A DNA stretch of 50,879 nt, taken from positions 1 through 50,879 of the forward strand of contig JASWJB010000321.1 in assembly GCA_032433595.1 (NCBI GenBank), written 5' to 3'. Source of the DNA: Conoideocrella luteorostrata (lineage: Eukaryota; Ascomycota; Sordariomycetes; Hypocreales; Clavicipitaceae). Under the pieces are notes generated by a model. The model worked only from the letters and a program-made list of their open reading frames with translations. It searched no databases and had not been told where the DNA came from. Made by a program: the position numbers and the translations under genes. This document shows, piece by piece, positions 1-10,900 of the stretch (positions are counted from its first letter, which is position 1; each line of letters starts with the position of its first letter).

Positions 1-1086
1 ACGGAGTACTGGTACTAGACTGTCCGTTGAGGCGGAGCATGAAGCAGCGCCGGATTCTAGCTCTCGGGGTGGAATCCGGGTGCTGCCACTGCAGAGATGA
101 TGGCACGATGGCGCGCGGTGTAACGGCTTGCTGGTCTGCTGGCCGACTGACGTGAGTCGGGATGGGCAGAATCGACGCAAAGGATAGGGAGAACTGGGCA
201 AGAGACGCGACGGACGGATGCACCGGCTGGCCTGACCTGACACGGCATGGGCGCCAAAGAGGGGCAGCCGCGCAACGGCGCAAGAAGAGGCTGGCCTTGT
301 AGGGGCAGGTTCTGGCAAGTTAGGGTAGTTAAGGCATGAAGAACGCCCACCCGCCGCCGTCCCGCGCGCACGCACGCTGACTCGGCTGTCCTGTGCCCTG
401 CAGTTCCTGTATTCCTTGCAGGCTACGGGGGTCCCCGGCTCAGGTCCCAGCATTTCATCCCACATTTCACTTCCACAGCCATCGTCACGTTCATCTTCAC
501 ATTCAGAGGAGGTAATTACAGGGGCATTCAGCCCATGTTCGCTTGCTTCTGCTGTTCAATCCACTTCGTTTTGCCTGTCAGCCTCTCGAGTCCCTCCCCG
601 CCGTCCCCAAGCTCGAGTTCAAGCTCCACCATCGTTGGAAGCAGGCAAGCAAGCCCGCCCTTGGCTGGGTCCCCGTTTTGGTCCGTCATTGGCCTCTTTA
701 TGTATTCTCGAACCTGTCTCACTTCCTGCTTCTCTTCCTCGCTTAACTGTTATTCCCTACTTTCCTCCGCCATTCGGGGACTCGGAAATCGGTAACGAAA
801 CTCCATAAGGTGTCTCAATACAACTCGCTTGCATCTGTTGTCTCTTGTCGAGCCGCCGCTCACTGGCGCTATCACCACCAGAGCCAATTGATTTGCCTGC
901 TGCATTTCTTATTCTTGTTTCCAACAGAGTGCCGAGTAGTCATGCTAGGATCTAGCTATCTACAACTGGGGCTGCTTCATAGGTGATGTCTCATTGACTG
1001 TCACCGCGTGTTGGAATTGTCTCCCGCGGCCACTTGCTGGTGTCCATGTCTGATCTGGATTTCGGCCTCACGGATTACACCTGACA
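1..1086. other. Upstream intergenic region of the surface-protein gene
   Basis: No convincing gene is visible. Two overlapping frames of about 100 to 130 codons (57-371 minus, 416-808 plus) are rich in Ser, Pro and Arg and lack any recognisable domain or start context. The stretch from about 440 to 800 is pyrimidine-rich, which is common in fungal promoters and leaders. The window opens with ACGGAGTAC, an edge copy of the dispersed 9-mer described in the findings. Confidence 0.6.
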
Positions 1087-3405
1087 ATGAAAGTGAAGGT
1101 GGGAAAGGCTGCGCTGTTATGCGCAGGCCTCTTCGAATGCTCTGCGTCTGCGATTGTTGGTGCTGCTGGACCTGGTGGTGAGTTGCGTCCGGGCCAGATA
1201 CTGCTTCCGGCTTCAGATGGCGCCTCCGAAAGGGTTGCTGACCGAGAAACAGAACAAAAAGACCGTCTCAACCGTTCCTCAGGTCCTGCAAATCATCAAC
1301 CATGGGTGCACCGGAACGTCCCGGTCAATGGCACGACTGATACTTCAGCGCCATTATCATCGTCACATTCATCGGCCTCGTCTTCATCTTTCACGTCCAC
1401 AACACCATCATCAGTAATAGAGCTCACATACACCATCGTATCCTCAACTACCACCATCATACAAGGTCGAATTGGCTCTCCTTCGCAAGACAGCTCCACT
1501 TCGTCCTCATCACCAACATCTCCATCATCAACGCCACAATCACCATCCCTGCCGTCACAACAGGACCCGTTGTCTACTTCAGCCGACCCATGGCCTTCAG
1601 ATTCAACTACTCGGAAGGGTAGAACGAGGACTCGCTCTCAATCACCCGCATCATCACCGTCGTCATTCTTACCTTCCAACTCCACGTACGGTTGGCCTTC
1701 AACTGATGGCCGGAATTCCTCTACGGCCAATGGTGCACTTGCAACTCATGCCTCTGCCCGCAAGCACAGGCCTCTAACGAACAGCACCAATGCTCTCAAC
1801 ACCACCTTCCAAACACTCACCAAACAGCGCCCGTATCCTACCAACGTGACAAATGGCACCATTACCAGAACTAGGACTGGTCCTCTCACAACCAGTCGCA
1901 GTCGGTCACCCAAGCCCGTCACTGTTACGATGGAATGCCCGACTAACGGACAGCAATGCTATCTCATTGGTATGAAAGGAAAACCGAAGAAATCTGTTCC
2001 GACCATCACAGTGACGAGGAATTGCACCCCATTTCGTGATAATTTTGAACCCATGACTATTTACTCCATCGTTCACACCTCTACCGTAACTTTTTACGGG
2101 AATCGCAGTGAATACAAGCCACCATTTTCGACTATTCAAACACCACAATACTGCATACCAAGTGCAAAGTCATTAGAAGACTGGCCGACCGCTTCAGACA
2201 TCGGCACTCACGTTACAGGAGCCACGACAGATGGCGAGAACTTTTCTCTTACGACTGACATTTTGCACATGCCGACGCCGTTAATACTGAGGCCAAAATT
2301 TACCTTCGTCACCACGGACAAGAATCCCGCCGTTGTCTTTCCCTCAGATCCACCACCACCGGATTACAGCAAAACTGACGCCGGCCCGTACCCGGATCCT
2401 GTGGTACACAAAACCGCACCCCCAGCTGACCCAACTCCAGAGGCTGATAATCAACCACCACCTACCTTTAAAGTTACAGCTCAAGGCACTCAAGTTGTCA
2501 TCAATACTCGGACATTTTCAGTCGGACCAGGAGTGACGACCGTGGTCACCGTCGACGGTGGACGCTTCACTATCTACCCGACAGCTGTGGTTGGTGAGGG
2601 AGCAACCGTCACGAAGCCGCCTCCTGCCCCTACCGCCATCGGCGTCTCGACGCCAACGAGTGGCGTTGTAGGGAGTATGCATGTGTCTCTTTCGGGCTCC
2701 CAGGCTGTTGTCGACGGCGTCACCATGACGATGCCACCTTACGATACCACTACGATGGTCAATGGTCACGTCGTGACCATCTCACGAAACAAGATTGTGG
2801 TTGGAACGAATTCCTTCAACTTCAATCCATCGCAGGCACCCCGCGAGACTGATGTCGTGGTAGCTGGTGGCGAGATGCTCACAGCCGTTGGCAAAAGCGT
2901 TGTAGTATTGCGGTCGAAGACAATCACATATGGACCGGGCATACCTCTTACGACAGAAGTCATTGAAGGCGATACCATCACCGTCGGTCCATCTGGCGTA
3001 TTTGTGCATGGTATGATGATCGGCGGTTTATCCGCCGGTGCAACTGACTCCCGATTAGAGGTTATCGGCGGGGCTACCATAACCAAGGTCGCCCCGTCCA
3101 TCGCCATTATCAACGGCAGAACGTTTACGGTCGGTCCAGGCTCACAATTGACGACCGTTGAGCTTGCCGGACAATATTTTACGATAGGGCCGCTTGGTGT
3201 CGTTGGTTCAACTCTCACCTTGACATATCCGTTTGGGTCTAGCATTGTCACAACGATTGTACCCACGGGGTCTTGGCTGAGTAACTTTCCCATAGAAACG
3301 AAACCAGCCAAGGGTAAAGACAGCTTGGCAAGTTTACTGAGACCAAGCCTGCCCGTCAGCGGCCTGGCACTTTCCATAGCTATTGGCGTTTTGGTTTTTG
3401 CATGA
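1087..3405 (+). CDS. Ser/Thr-rich secreted protein, probably GPI-anchored
   Basis: One open frame of 772 codons. Residues 1-28 look like a signal peptide: a Lys-rich start, a hydrophobic core around AALLCAGLF, then small residues. Residues 70-290 are a Ser/Thr/Pro-rich, probably O-glycosylated stalk with several N-glycosylation sequons (NST, NGT, NVT). Residues 455-740 hold about four imperfect repeats of a beta-type unit in which an inner core such as INGRTFTVGPG is followed by TTV and an ITIGP- or TIYP-like strand. The protein ends in a hydrophobic tail (VSGLALSIAIGVLVFA) with no basic residue after it, as expected of a GPI-attachment signal. I infer a cell-wall or plasma-membrane surface protein. 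The family is not one I can name; similar repeat proteins are common in ascomycetes and mostly uncharacterised. The ATG sits in an ACAATGA context and is the first Met of the frame. Confidence 0.8.
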   Translation: MKVKVGKAALLCAGLFECSASAIVGAAGPGGELRPGQILLPASDGASERVADRETEQKDRLNRSSGPANHQPWVHRNVPVNGTTDTSAPLSSSHSSASSSSFTSTTPSSVIELTYTIVSSTTTIIQGRIGSPSQDSSTSSSSPTSPSSTPQSPSLPSQQDPLSTSADPWPSDSTTRKGRTRTRSQSPASSPSSFLPSNSTYGWPSTDGRNSSTANGALATHASARKHRPLTNSTNALNTTFQTLTKQRPYPTNVTNGTITRTRTGPLTTSRSRSPKPVTVTMECPTNGQQCYLIGMKGKPKKSVPTITVTRNCTPFRDNFEPMTIYSIVHTSTVTFYGNRSEYKPPFSTIQTPQYCIPSAKSLEDWPTASDIGTHVTGATTDGENFSLTTDILHMPTPLILRPKFTFVTTDKNPAVVFPSDPPPPDYSKTDAGPYPDPVVHKTAPPADPTPEADNQPPPTFKVTAQGTQVVINTRTFSVGPGVTTVVTVDGGRFTIYPTAVVGEGATVTKPPPAPTAIGVSTPTSGVVGSMHVSLSGSQAVVDGVTMTMPPYDTTTMVNGHVVTISRNKIVVGTNSFNFNPSQAPRETDVVVAGGEMLTAVGKSVVVLRSKTITYGPGIPLTTEVIEGDTITVGPSGVFVHGMMIGGLSAGATDSRLEVIGGATITKVAPSIAIINGRTFTVGPGSQLTTVELAGQYFTIGPLGVVGSTLTLTYPFGSSIVTTIVPTGSWLSNFPIETKPAKGKDSLASLLRPSLPVSGLALSIAIGVLVFA

Positions 3406-4320
3406 AAGCATGATATAGGAGGCGTTTATAATGAGAGCACAACAAGCATACATGCGTTGAGTTGCATTTATATCTGGGTAGGGTTGACAATATATTTTCA
3501 CAGCGTTTCAGTGCCATACACTTCTTGGCTGTTGTTTTCAACGGCAAATGACTTGTCATTCGCATTTGATGGGACCGCAGCGAAAGTTCTTGGTTACTCT
3601 TTTTCTACATTTGCCAATGTACGTTTTTGTATTTCACGAAACTATTGTATCATTAGCATATTTAGGTGTTTGAGATGTCTTCCGTACGGCAAACAGAAAA
3701 TCCGTATAGGATCTCTCCGCAGGGCAGGGCTCGCATAAGTAGCGCCGCATCCCCTTGAATTTGCACATATTACCATTGTATAAATAAATAAGTACTTCTT
3801 ACATAAATTCCTTACCGGCTGTAGGCTAGGGCGTGCGCACGTAGCGTCACGAAAACACATTGCTACCTGCTCTTTTGGTGTGGGCAGCCGTAGGGTAGTC
3901 AGTGCCACGCCACATTTAGTGACGTTTTGACTGCGACTAACTAGTTATGGATGGAGTGCACAGCACGGAGTAGGCTTGGCTCGCTCTGGGTAGAGAAAAT
4001 ACTGCTGTTAAAGACTCAACTACTTCATACGACGGCACGTGCACTATTTGCGGCAGAATTCGATGTAACTGCGACTGCGACTGCGACTGCAATTGTGACT
4101 GGGACTGGAGCTGTGACTATGACTGTGACTGTGACTGTGACTGTGACTAGTAACTAGTAACTAGTATCGAGTAACTAACTGACTGTACAAGGAAGGAGAC
4201 TGCTAAATGTTGAATGAAGCACCAGAAATAAAAGGTTGAACCCATAAAATGACCCCCCTCCCTCTTAAAAGGAAAAAGGAAAAAAAAAACCAAGCATACA
4301 CACACGCAAGCCTTCCTCCA
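3406..4320. other. Convergent 3' intergenic region
   Basis: This region lies between the 3' ends of the surface-protein gene (+) and the F-box gene (-). It is AT-rich around 3760-3800 and contains a hexanucleotide repeat at 4067-4150. No ORF here has coding character. Confidence 0.6.
4067..4165. repeat. Hexanucleotide (GACTGY) repeat followed by a heptamer repeat
   Basis: At 4067-4150 the unit GACTGC or GACTGT recurs with few interruptions: about four copies of the C version, then about six of the T version. It is followed at once by three copies of ACTAGTA up to 4165. It lies just downstream of the F-box gene stop, in its probable 3' flank. It looks like a simple-sequence expansion. Confidence 0.8.
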
Positions 4321-7300
4321 CTACCATCGTCTGACTGCCTTGCCCTTGCCTACTCCTTCTGTATCCAGAGGCGGGAACTCCTCCTGCTGTACACTCATCA
4401 GACCTGCTTCACTACGCGCCTTAGTCGCAGTATCTTGTTCCTGCATGCTGAGACTAAGAGCAAGTGCGAGGTCCTCGTCTTCCGTAGCTGTAGTCGTTGG
4501 AGGTGTAGCCATCGTTCCACCACCATTCATAGTTGCGTGGCTCGTCCAGGCAGGCGAGCGAGATGCCGAGCCCGAGTCCGAGCCCGACGCCTTGCCCTTC
4601 TTGCCGCATTTGGCCTTGACCTTGATGGGGTATTCAAAATCACCTGAGCTGTTCCCACGGGGTGATTGGCCCATGTCATTGACGCCTTCGAGCAGTGACA
4701 GCCGGATTGCCTGTTGGATTTGCTGCTCAAACTCGCTCTCCTCGTCCATGTCAGTCGCACTTGCTTCGGCATTGACGTCGGCGTGGGGCGGTGGTGTCGC
4801 GTCCGTAATACTGGGCTCTGGCGTGATTGTGTCGACGGTGGTGGTTTCGCTGAATGACGATGCTGTATCCAGGCTGGCGTCGGCGGCAGAGTCGCTTGTT
4901 CGGCGCTGCTCTTCTTGGAGGTACGCCTCTTCCGAGACCATTTGCGCGTATCGCAACGCCTCTTCCTCGGTGAGGTCACCAAGTGCGCCGACACCGAATC
5001 GCTTGCGCAGGCGGCTTTGCTCTCTTGCTCTCGCTTCATTTTCTCTCCGAAGCTCCGCTTCTTCTGCGGCAATATAGCCAGAGACAGTCCCGCCAAGTCT
5101 GCGGCTGGCGACACGGCCGTGAATGTCCGAGTGCCTTGCTCGACGCTTACGGCCGGTAGGATGCCCCGCTGAGCTGTACGACCAGTATCGAAGAAACGCC
5201 CCAAAGGATAAGACTCCACGTAGAACAGTAGCGTCTGGATCGAGATAAATGGCCCCAACTGCAGTATAGTTGCCTTCGCGGAGCGTGGGGTTCATGGCCA
5301 TCATGTGGCGAGGAACTCGACCATTGGAGCGAGCATTTAGAGTCCGTATAGGCTCCAAATTCGAGGCCAAGGGATCCCAAGCCTGTACTAAGCCATCGCT
5401 GCCGCCATGCACAAGATACAAGGCGGAGGCAGCTAGACATGAGATCTCGGGAGAATCCGTGTGCAGAATACGGACAGGCTGTACGGAATCGTACCTGGGC
5501 TTTTCGCGCGCATTCCACACTGTAACGGCACCGTTGTTGGTACCAATGGCCAGGAAACGTGCCCGACGACCCGGAATCTCAACGGCTACGTGGTCGGACT
5601 TGCCCGCAGATGGTGTGGAGGGAACTGTGGACGTGGCCGTTGTCGTGCCCGAGCCAGACCCATTTGCAGTATGCAGTGGATCTTCACTCAATGTCAAAAG
5701 TGACTGAGACGAGCCCTCCAAGCAGCTTGCAGTGATGCCCGCCGCTTGCTGGTTTCCCTTGAGCTCAAATGCTACACAATCCCAATCATGGATACCTGGA
5801 ATGGCATGGGACATTTGCGGCGACATGGGCGTGGGAGGAGGCGGACGCGGTGATTGGGGCTGTGGCGTTTCGCAATCCATTCCCATGGGCATCTTTACTG
5901 AACTAAAGAGTGACGATGGTTGTGGTTTCGTCGAAGTAGCCATAGCAGGTCCACTTGGCTGTAGGTCTCCTTGCTGCCCCTGGCAGAGAGGTGTGGCTGG
6001 AGATCGAGAGTATCTCGAAATACGAACCGAAGATTTCTCAACAAGGCCACAGTCGATGACAAATATGCTCTCTCCTGCTCCTTTACCATCGTCACTGGTA
6101 AAGTCAACTTCCAGTTTGCGTTGCATATCCCAGCCCTCGCATACTTTACGGAAGTGAGACGGCTTGTAGAGGAGAAATTTTTCAATTTCCCGGGCTTCCG
6201 CTGCAAGTTGCTCCTTGCCGAGATCCATATTCTTGGATGGCGTTCGCGGCGTGTAGGCTCCACGCACAACATTCTTGTCCAGCTCATCAGGTCGAGCGGC
6301 ACGTCGTGTAGGCTCCAATAGGTGCCAGTATGCTGTCCTGCCCGCCAGCCATGCATGCCTAGTAATATCGTCGCCATTGCTACGATTGAGAGTAGCTGCG
6401 GGGTTTTCTGTCAAGTAATAGACTTCACCCAGAGCATTCAAAGCTACAGCCCAGACCCTCATGGAAGATTTTCGCTTCACGTTGTAGCTGTCGTCCACCT
6501 TCAACGAAATGATGGGAACACCGGGGCTAAGAATCCATCGAGCAGTCATGTCACCATTTGCATATCGCGGACCATTAGGGTCCCAACCAAGCGCGTATGA
6601 CGTGACAACGCCAAGGGTAGAGCCTGTGAGCATGCCGCACATGGACTGTGTGGTGGCAGGGACAGCCGAAGACTTTGCAATCCAAACACTGCAGACGGCG
6701 TCGGACATTTCGGGGATCCTGGGGACGTCGGGATATGTGTCGACGACCCCAGTATCACCGCCCAGGTATCGGCCGCACGATTCATTGGTTGCCCTGAAGT
6801 GAGCACGGCCACCAGGGAATCCTTCCCCAGAAATGATACCGTAAGGCTGGCTGACATCCATGACGTTGGGGACTGCGACTGGGCCATCACCAAGACCATA
6901 GGGCACAATATTAGGGACGATTTCTTCCCACTGAGCAGCGGAGAAGGGATCCTCGAGGCCCCATTTCTCAATCTTGCCGGAAGTTGGGTCGCTCATGGTA
7001 GCAACGCCCAGATCTCCAGCTCCTTGAATCGCCCGTGGAGGCTTCTTGCCATTGGAAAACACTGCATGAATGTTGGTGACGAGCCATGGCAGCTTCGAAT
7101 TGTACGTCAAAACTGCACTCCCGCGTTTGCCGGGTTTTCCAGTGCCACCGGAGGATCCAATTCCGCCTGAGCTAGTTCCAGGTTTCCCTCGAGCCAAACT
7201 CCTCAGCAGTCGAGTTCTGAGCAGATACTCGCTTCGCCACGTAGCTAAAGCCGTCAATCGACCAAAGTAGCGGGTGTCAGATCTGACGACATCAGATGCA

Positions 7301-7966
7301 GTTCCAGCCCAGAGATCCGCCTTGTCCTTGGCACTCTGTGAATCTAGACACGTATGTCCAGGAAAATACCGCATAAATGCCATGCGCCAAGCGTGTGGTG
7401 TCGTTACCAGCGAGTAGAATCGTTTCGAGACCAGAGCAACGGCAGCATGAGAATCAGGGTGCAAATGGGACAAGATGTGTGTTAGAAGCTCTGCAAAGAC
7501 AATCAAGTCAGAATGTGGATAATTATCAAGCATGCTAGACAATGTATAGATACTGACCATTTGGAAAATGTGTTAGCTGTGTGCCTTCAGATGAGTCAGA
7601 GCGTCTAATGACTTTGAACCCAAGTGCCTGCCTTGGAGTAGGAGGTGTCAGGGCATTTTCATGATCAGAAACTCGTTGACCGGCAGCAGGGCGACGGCCT
7701 GCGGCATTGGCCTTCCCATGAAGGCTCAATCCGCGTAGTTTCTCGTCGAGTTTACCAGCATCGACTGCATCGAGACAGCCGCGTTGGTCATGACAGACGG
7801 AGCGGGGCGAGGAACTGCGATAAGCGCCGCTGGAGTCTGCGGAATGGACTCGATGAAGGCCGCTGAGCTCTTGGTGAAGGAGGCCATGTTGAGACGAGGA
7901 AGTTGTGGCTGAGGTGTTTTCGTTGTGATGAAGCTGTTTTGAAGACTCGGAAGGCTCTTGTTGCAT
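4321..7966 (-). CDS. F-box / WD40-like protein with two UIM motifs
   Basis: Two exons: 7966-7558 and 7490-4321. The 67-nt intron has a GTCAGT donor, a CTGAC branch site and a TTTGCAG acceptor. Splicing creates the F-box start FPNELLTHILSHLHPD (about residues 134-149), which neither exon carries alone; the F-box runs to about 178. The product is 1192 aa. WD40-like blades are visible around 770-840 (IGTNNGAVTVWN and GGSDGLVQAWDP). Two ubiquitin-interacting motifs lie near the C-terminus: EFEQQIQQAIRLSL (about 1063) and EDEDLALALSLSM (about 1148). Known biology of F-box proteins suggests a substrate adaptor of an SCF ubiquitin ligase; the UIMs suggest it also binds ubiquitin chains. The substrate is unknown. 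I chose the Met at 7966, but the frame stays open to a Met at 8230, which would give 1280 aa with a low-complexity Ser/Pro/His extension. Confidence 0.85.
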
Positions 7967-10900
7967 ATAGCTAAGTGACGGGACGGGGACAACAGGGGCT
8001 TCGACTGCGCACGATGGTCTTGCACAGTCCGGAAGATGGGGATGAGGAATCGCCGAAGGAGGTTCGAACCGAAGAGGAGTGTTCGGGAGAGAGGAGCGGG
8101 AATGGAGTATAGAAGGGAGGAGACGATTGTGGAGGTGATGAGTAGAGCGAGCCGCGAGACGAATGGATGTTGGATGGTGAAGTTTTCCAGATCCCAATAC
8201 CAGCAGGCAACGCGAGTCGACTCGTCGCATGCACGGAGTACCCCGTATTCGTACAGCAGCAGGTCCAATCTTAACGAGATGAGCCGTGTCTAACTAGTTA
8301 GCGCCACAGCCATTTATGACGCAGACCAGGGGTGGCCGCAGGTAATAGGGCGATAAAGGCTGGTGGATGTCCGTCTGCACGGAGCTGAGCCAACTTTTTT
8401 AGTTATCATTCTACCGGCATAACTCCGAACTGTCGCAATGCATTCCTGATCCCATAACTTGACATATAGCCGGAGTTGGATTTCAACATGTAGTTGAACA
8501 AGAAGGCATCCACTGGCACACCAAGTACTCTATATCTACGCCGCGTGTCTAGGCAGCCCAGCACCTTTATCACCGAGCGCGTGTTTAACAGCATCGGCAC
8601 TGTCGGATCGCCCACTCTGCTGGCCTTGCCGCAATTTCTTGTGCTGTACAAGCTGTATGGCACGCCAGACAGATCATATTTGTCCTGCAGAGGCGTAGAG
8701 GATCACCATTCTTGCATTGCCTAGCTTGTCCCAAGTCGCTAAGGTACTACATGTGTGGTTTTCGACTGCATCAGCCATGGCCACAACGTCTTTCAAGGGA
8801 TATAACATAACCTCCCTCCTGCGACGGCACGTTACATGATGTGGGCAAATGGCTGCCACGTCGCGAATGTCGCAAAAGCCGCTAAACGTGGGACGAACGA
8901 GAAAGTAGCCGTATTCTTAATCTCTAATAATTATGAGACACGAATATATTAATAGTGCGAGATTTTATTTACTACGTATGCACGATTCATCATGTTTCAT
9001 CGAACTGATGCTGTTGACGTATCGCGCAATCTATACTGACGCCTGATCTAGGGCTGCTGCGCTCAAGTTTAACGGAAAGTTCCATGCCACTGATGTAGCC
9101 ATGGCCATGGTTAGCGCCTATGAGCCACGAGTTTACCACAAGTCGTACCGGAAGCGTTCGCAGGGTTGGAATCCTCGCCTCCGGAGCCAAGGATGGCAAC
9201 GGTCAACATGTCTATAGCGAGGCTCAAACCATCTCGTATACCGTCGGGCGCCAGTAGCGCCAGTAGAAGGGACTCCAACCAGACCCTAAGGATCTCGCGC
9301 CGTAACTCCTAACAAGAGTCATTTCCGGAACTGGCCAAGCTGTCAGGGGGGATTCTAGACGCGTTCAAGAAGATTGAGGAATCTCTGGATAGTACGTGCG
9401 GATAGTGGCGCGGAATTGGTCATGAGCTGGGATGGGCGCATTGTAGGGGTGTACTGAACTCGCGGCCAGTATGAAGCGCAGCGCTGTGAACCAACCGAGA
9501 ATTACTCCTGGAACTGTTCAAGTTCCCGTTTGCCAAGATTCTAAATCAAGGCAGAGACATTAGCTAATACCAGCGTAAGAACCTTTGCAGCTGAGCAAAC
9601 CACCAAAGGCGCAACCACCAAAGCTGAAAGGCGCTTGGGGCTCGATAAATCGACACTGGCTACCTACTAGTCATGAAAGAGGAAAGTGGACGAATCAAAC
9701 AACGACTATTTTACAGTCCTTTGAGCTTGCTTTAGGGTGTATCTTACGTACGCACATGTCTCATGGGAATATCTTACGCCAGTCAATACTGTCGACACGT
9801 GCCGAATGTACCATTCCATTCGACCATCCTAGCACGTAACAGCCTGACTTGCACTACACTGCATAATATAAGTCCATAAACCAGAAATCCCAAACATATA
9901 TTGACTAAATGACAAGGAAATTTTGTCCTTAAAACAATTTTGGGTTTGCAATATAAACCGTTTCGAGTGCATACGTATCAGACACGTTGTCTCGGATGAC
10001 CGGCCTCTAGTTATGAACGATTACTAATACACCAAAAGAAAAAAAGTCCAACAGTAGTGATTAACACTAAACATCCCTACTATTCACATATACGTTGACT
10101 CTCTTGGTTACTCTTTCTCCGGCAAACTATTCGAGGATTTAGTAGCATGTTTAGAGAACTCTCGAATAAAATGGGGACTCTTTTCCAGCATTGCCATTTG
10201 TTCCAAACAGATTTACCAAAGTCGCGGCGTGGCGTGACAAACCTTCATTTTCCTACAAATCATGTGAATATACGGAGTAGTGCCTAAGACAATTGGTCAG
10301 TCGCTCAATATTCAAATTAAACAAACCTACACTACAGGAAACATGTTCTTGCTGATTTGGTAAGTGTGTGAGTTTTGAGCCAACACCATGTATCGCGCGA
10401 AGAGGAACGTTATGCTCCATGAAGTATTGACATGGCTAACCTAGGGCGTTTCATCCCCGCGAGCAAAAGCAATTTCTATAGTATCGGGCCACGGTGGTGT
10501 GAGCCGAAAACAAATTCAATCTGCAGTGGAGCAATTGTTTGTGATATGTTTACTTTTTATCGGATATTATTCATGCCGTATGTAGCTAAGTCCTCGAGAC
10601 ATTATTATTTGTCGGCCGCGACTGGGGAAAAGGAAGGACTTCGCAAGAATGCTGGTCAAATATCGACGAGAAATGCCGCATGCTCGAACCTGCATTCAAC
10701 GCATGAACAGAGAGAATTCTCCCCCGAATGATGGGCGACGATAACTAGTTCATTCGATTCACCCAGCTTTATTACTGTGTGAATTGCTGCATGTTTTTGG
10801 GGCCCCGGATTGATCCACTAAACGTTCCCCGAGCGACTGACCCAGGTATTTCCAAGCTCGTGGCAAGATAATGTGCGCTATTGTCGGGAACTAGACGGCG

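Noticed and set aside
416..808. 130-codon plus-strand frame
   Set aside because: Low-complexity Ser/Pro/Arg composition within a pyrimidine-rich promoter-like region; several overlapping frames are equally open.
4249..5707. Plus-strand frames opposite the F-box gene
   Set aside because: Shadow frames antisense to a well-supported coding exon.
8061..8070. GGTTCGAACC resembling a tRNA B box
   Set aside because: It lies in the frame upstream of the F-box gene. No acceptor-stem pairing or A box at the right distance could be found on either strand.
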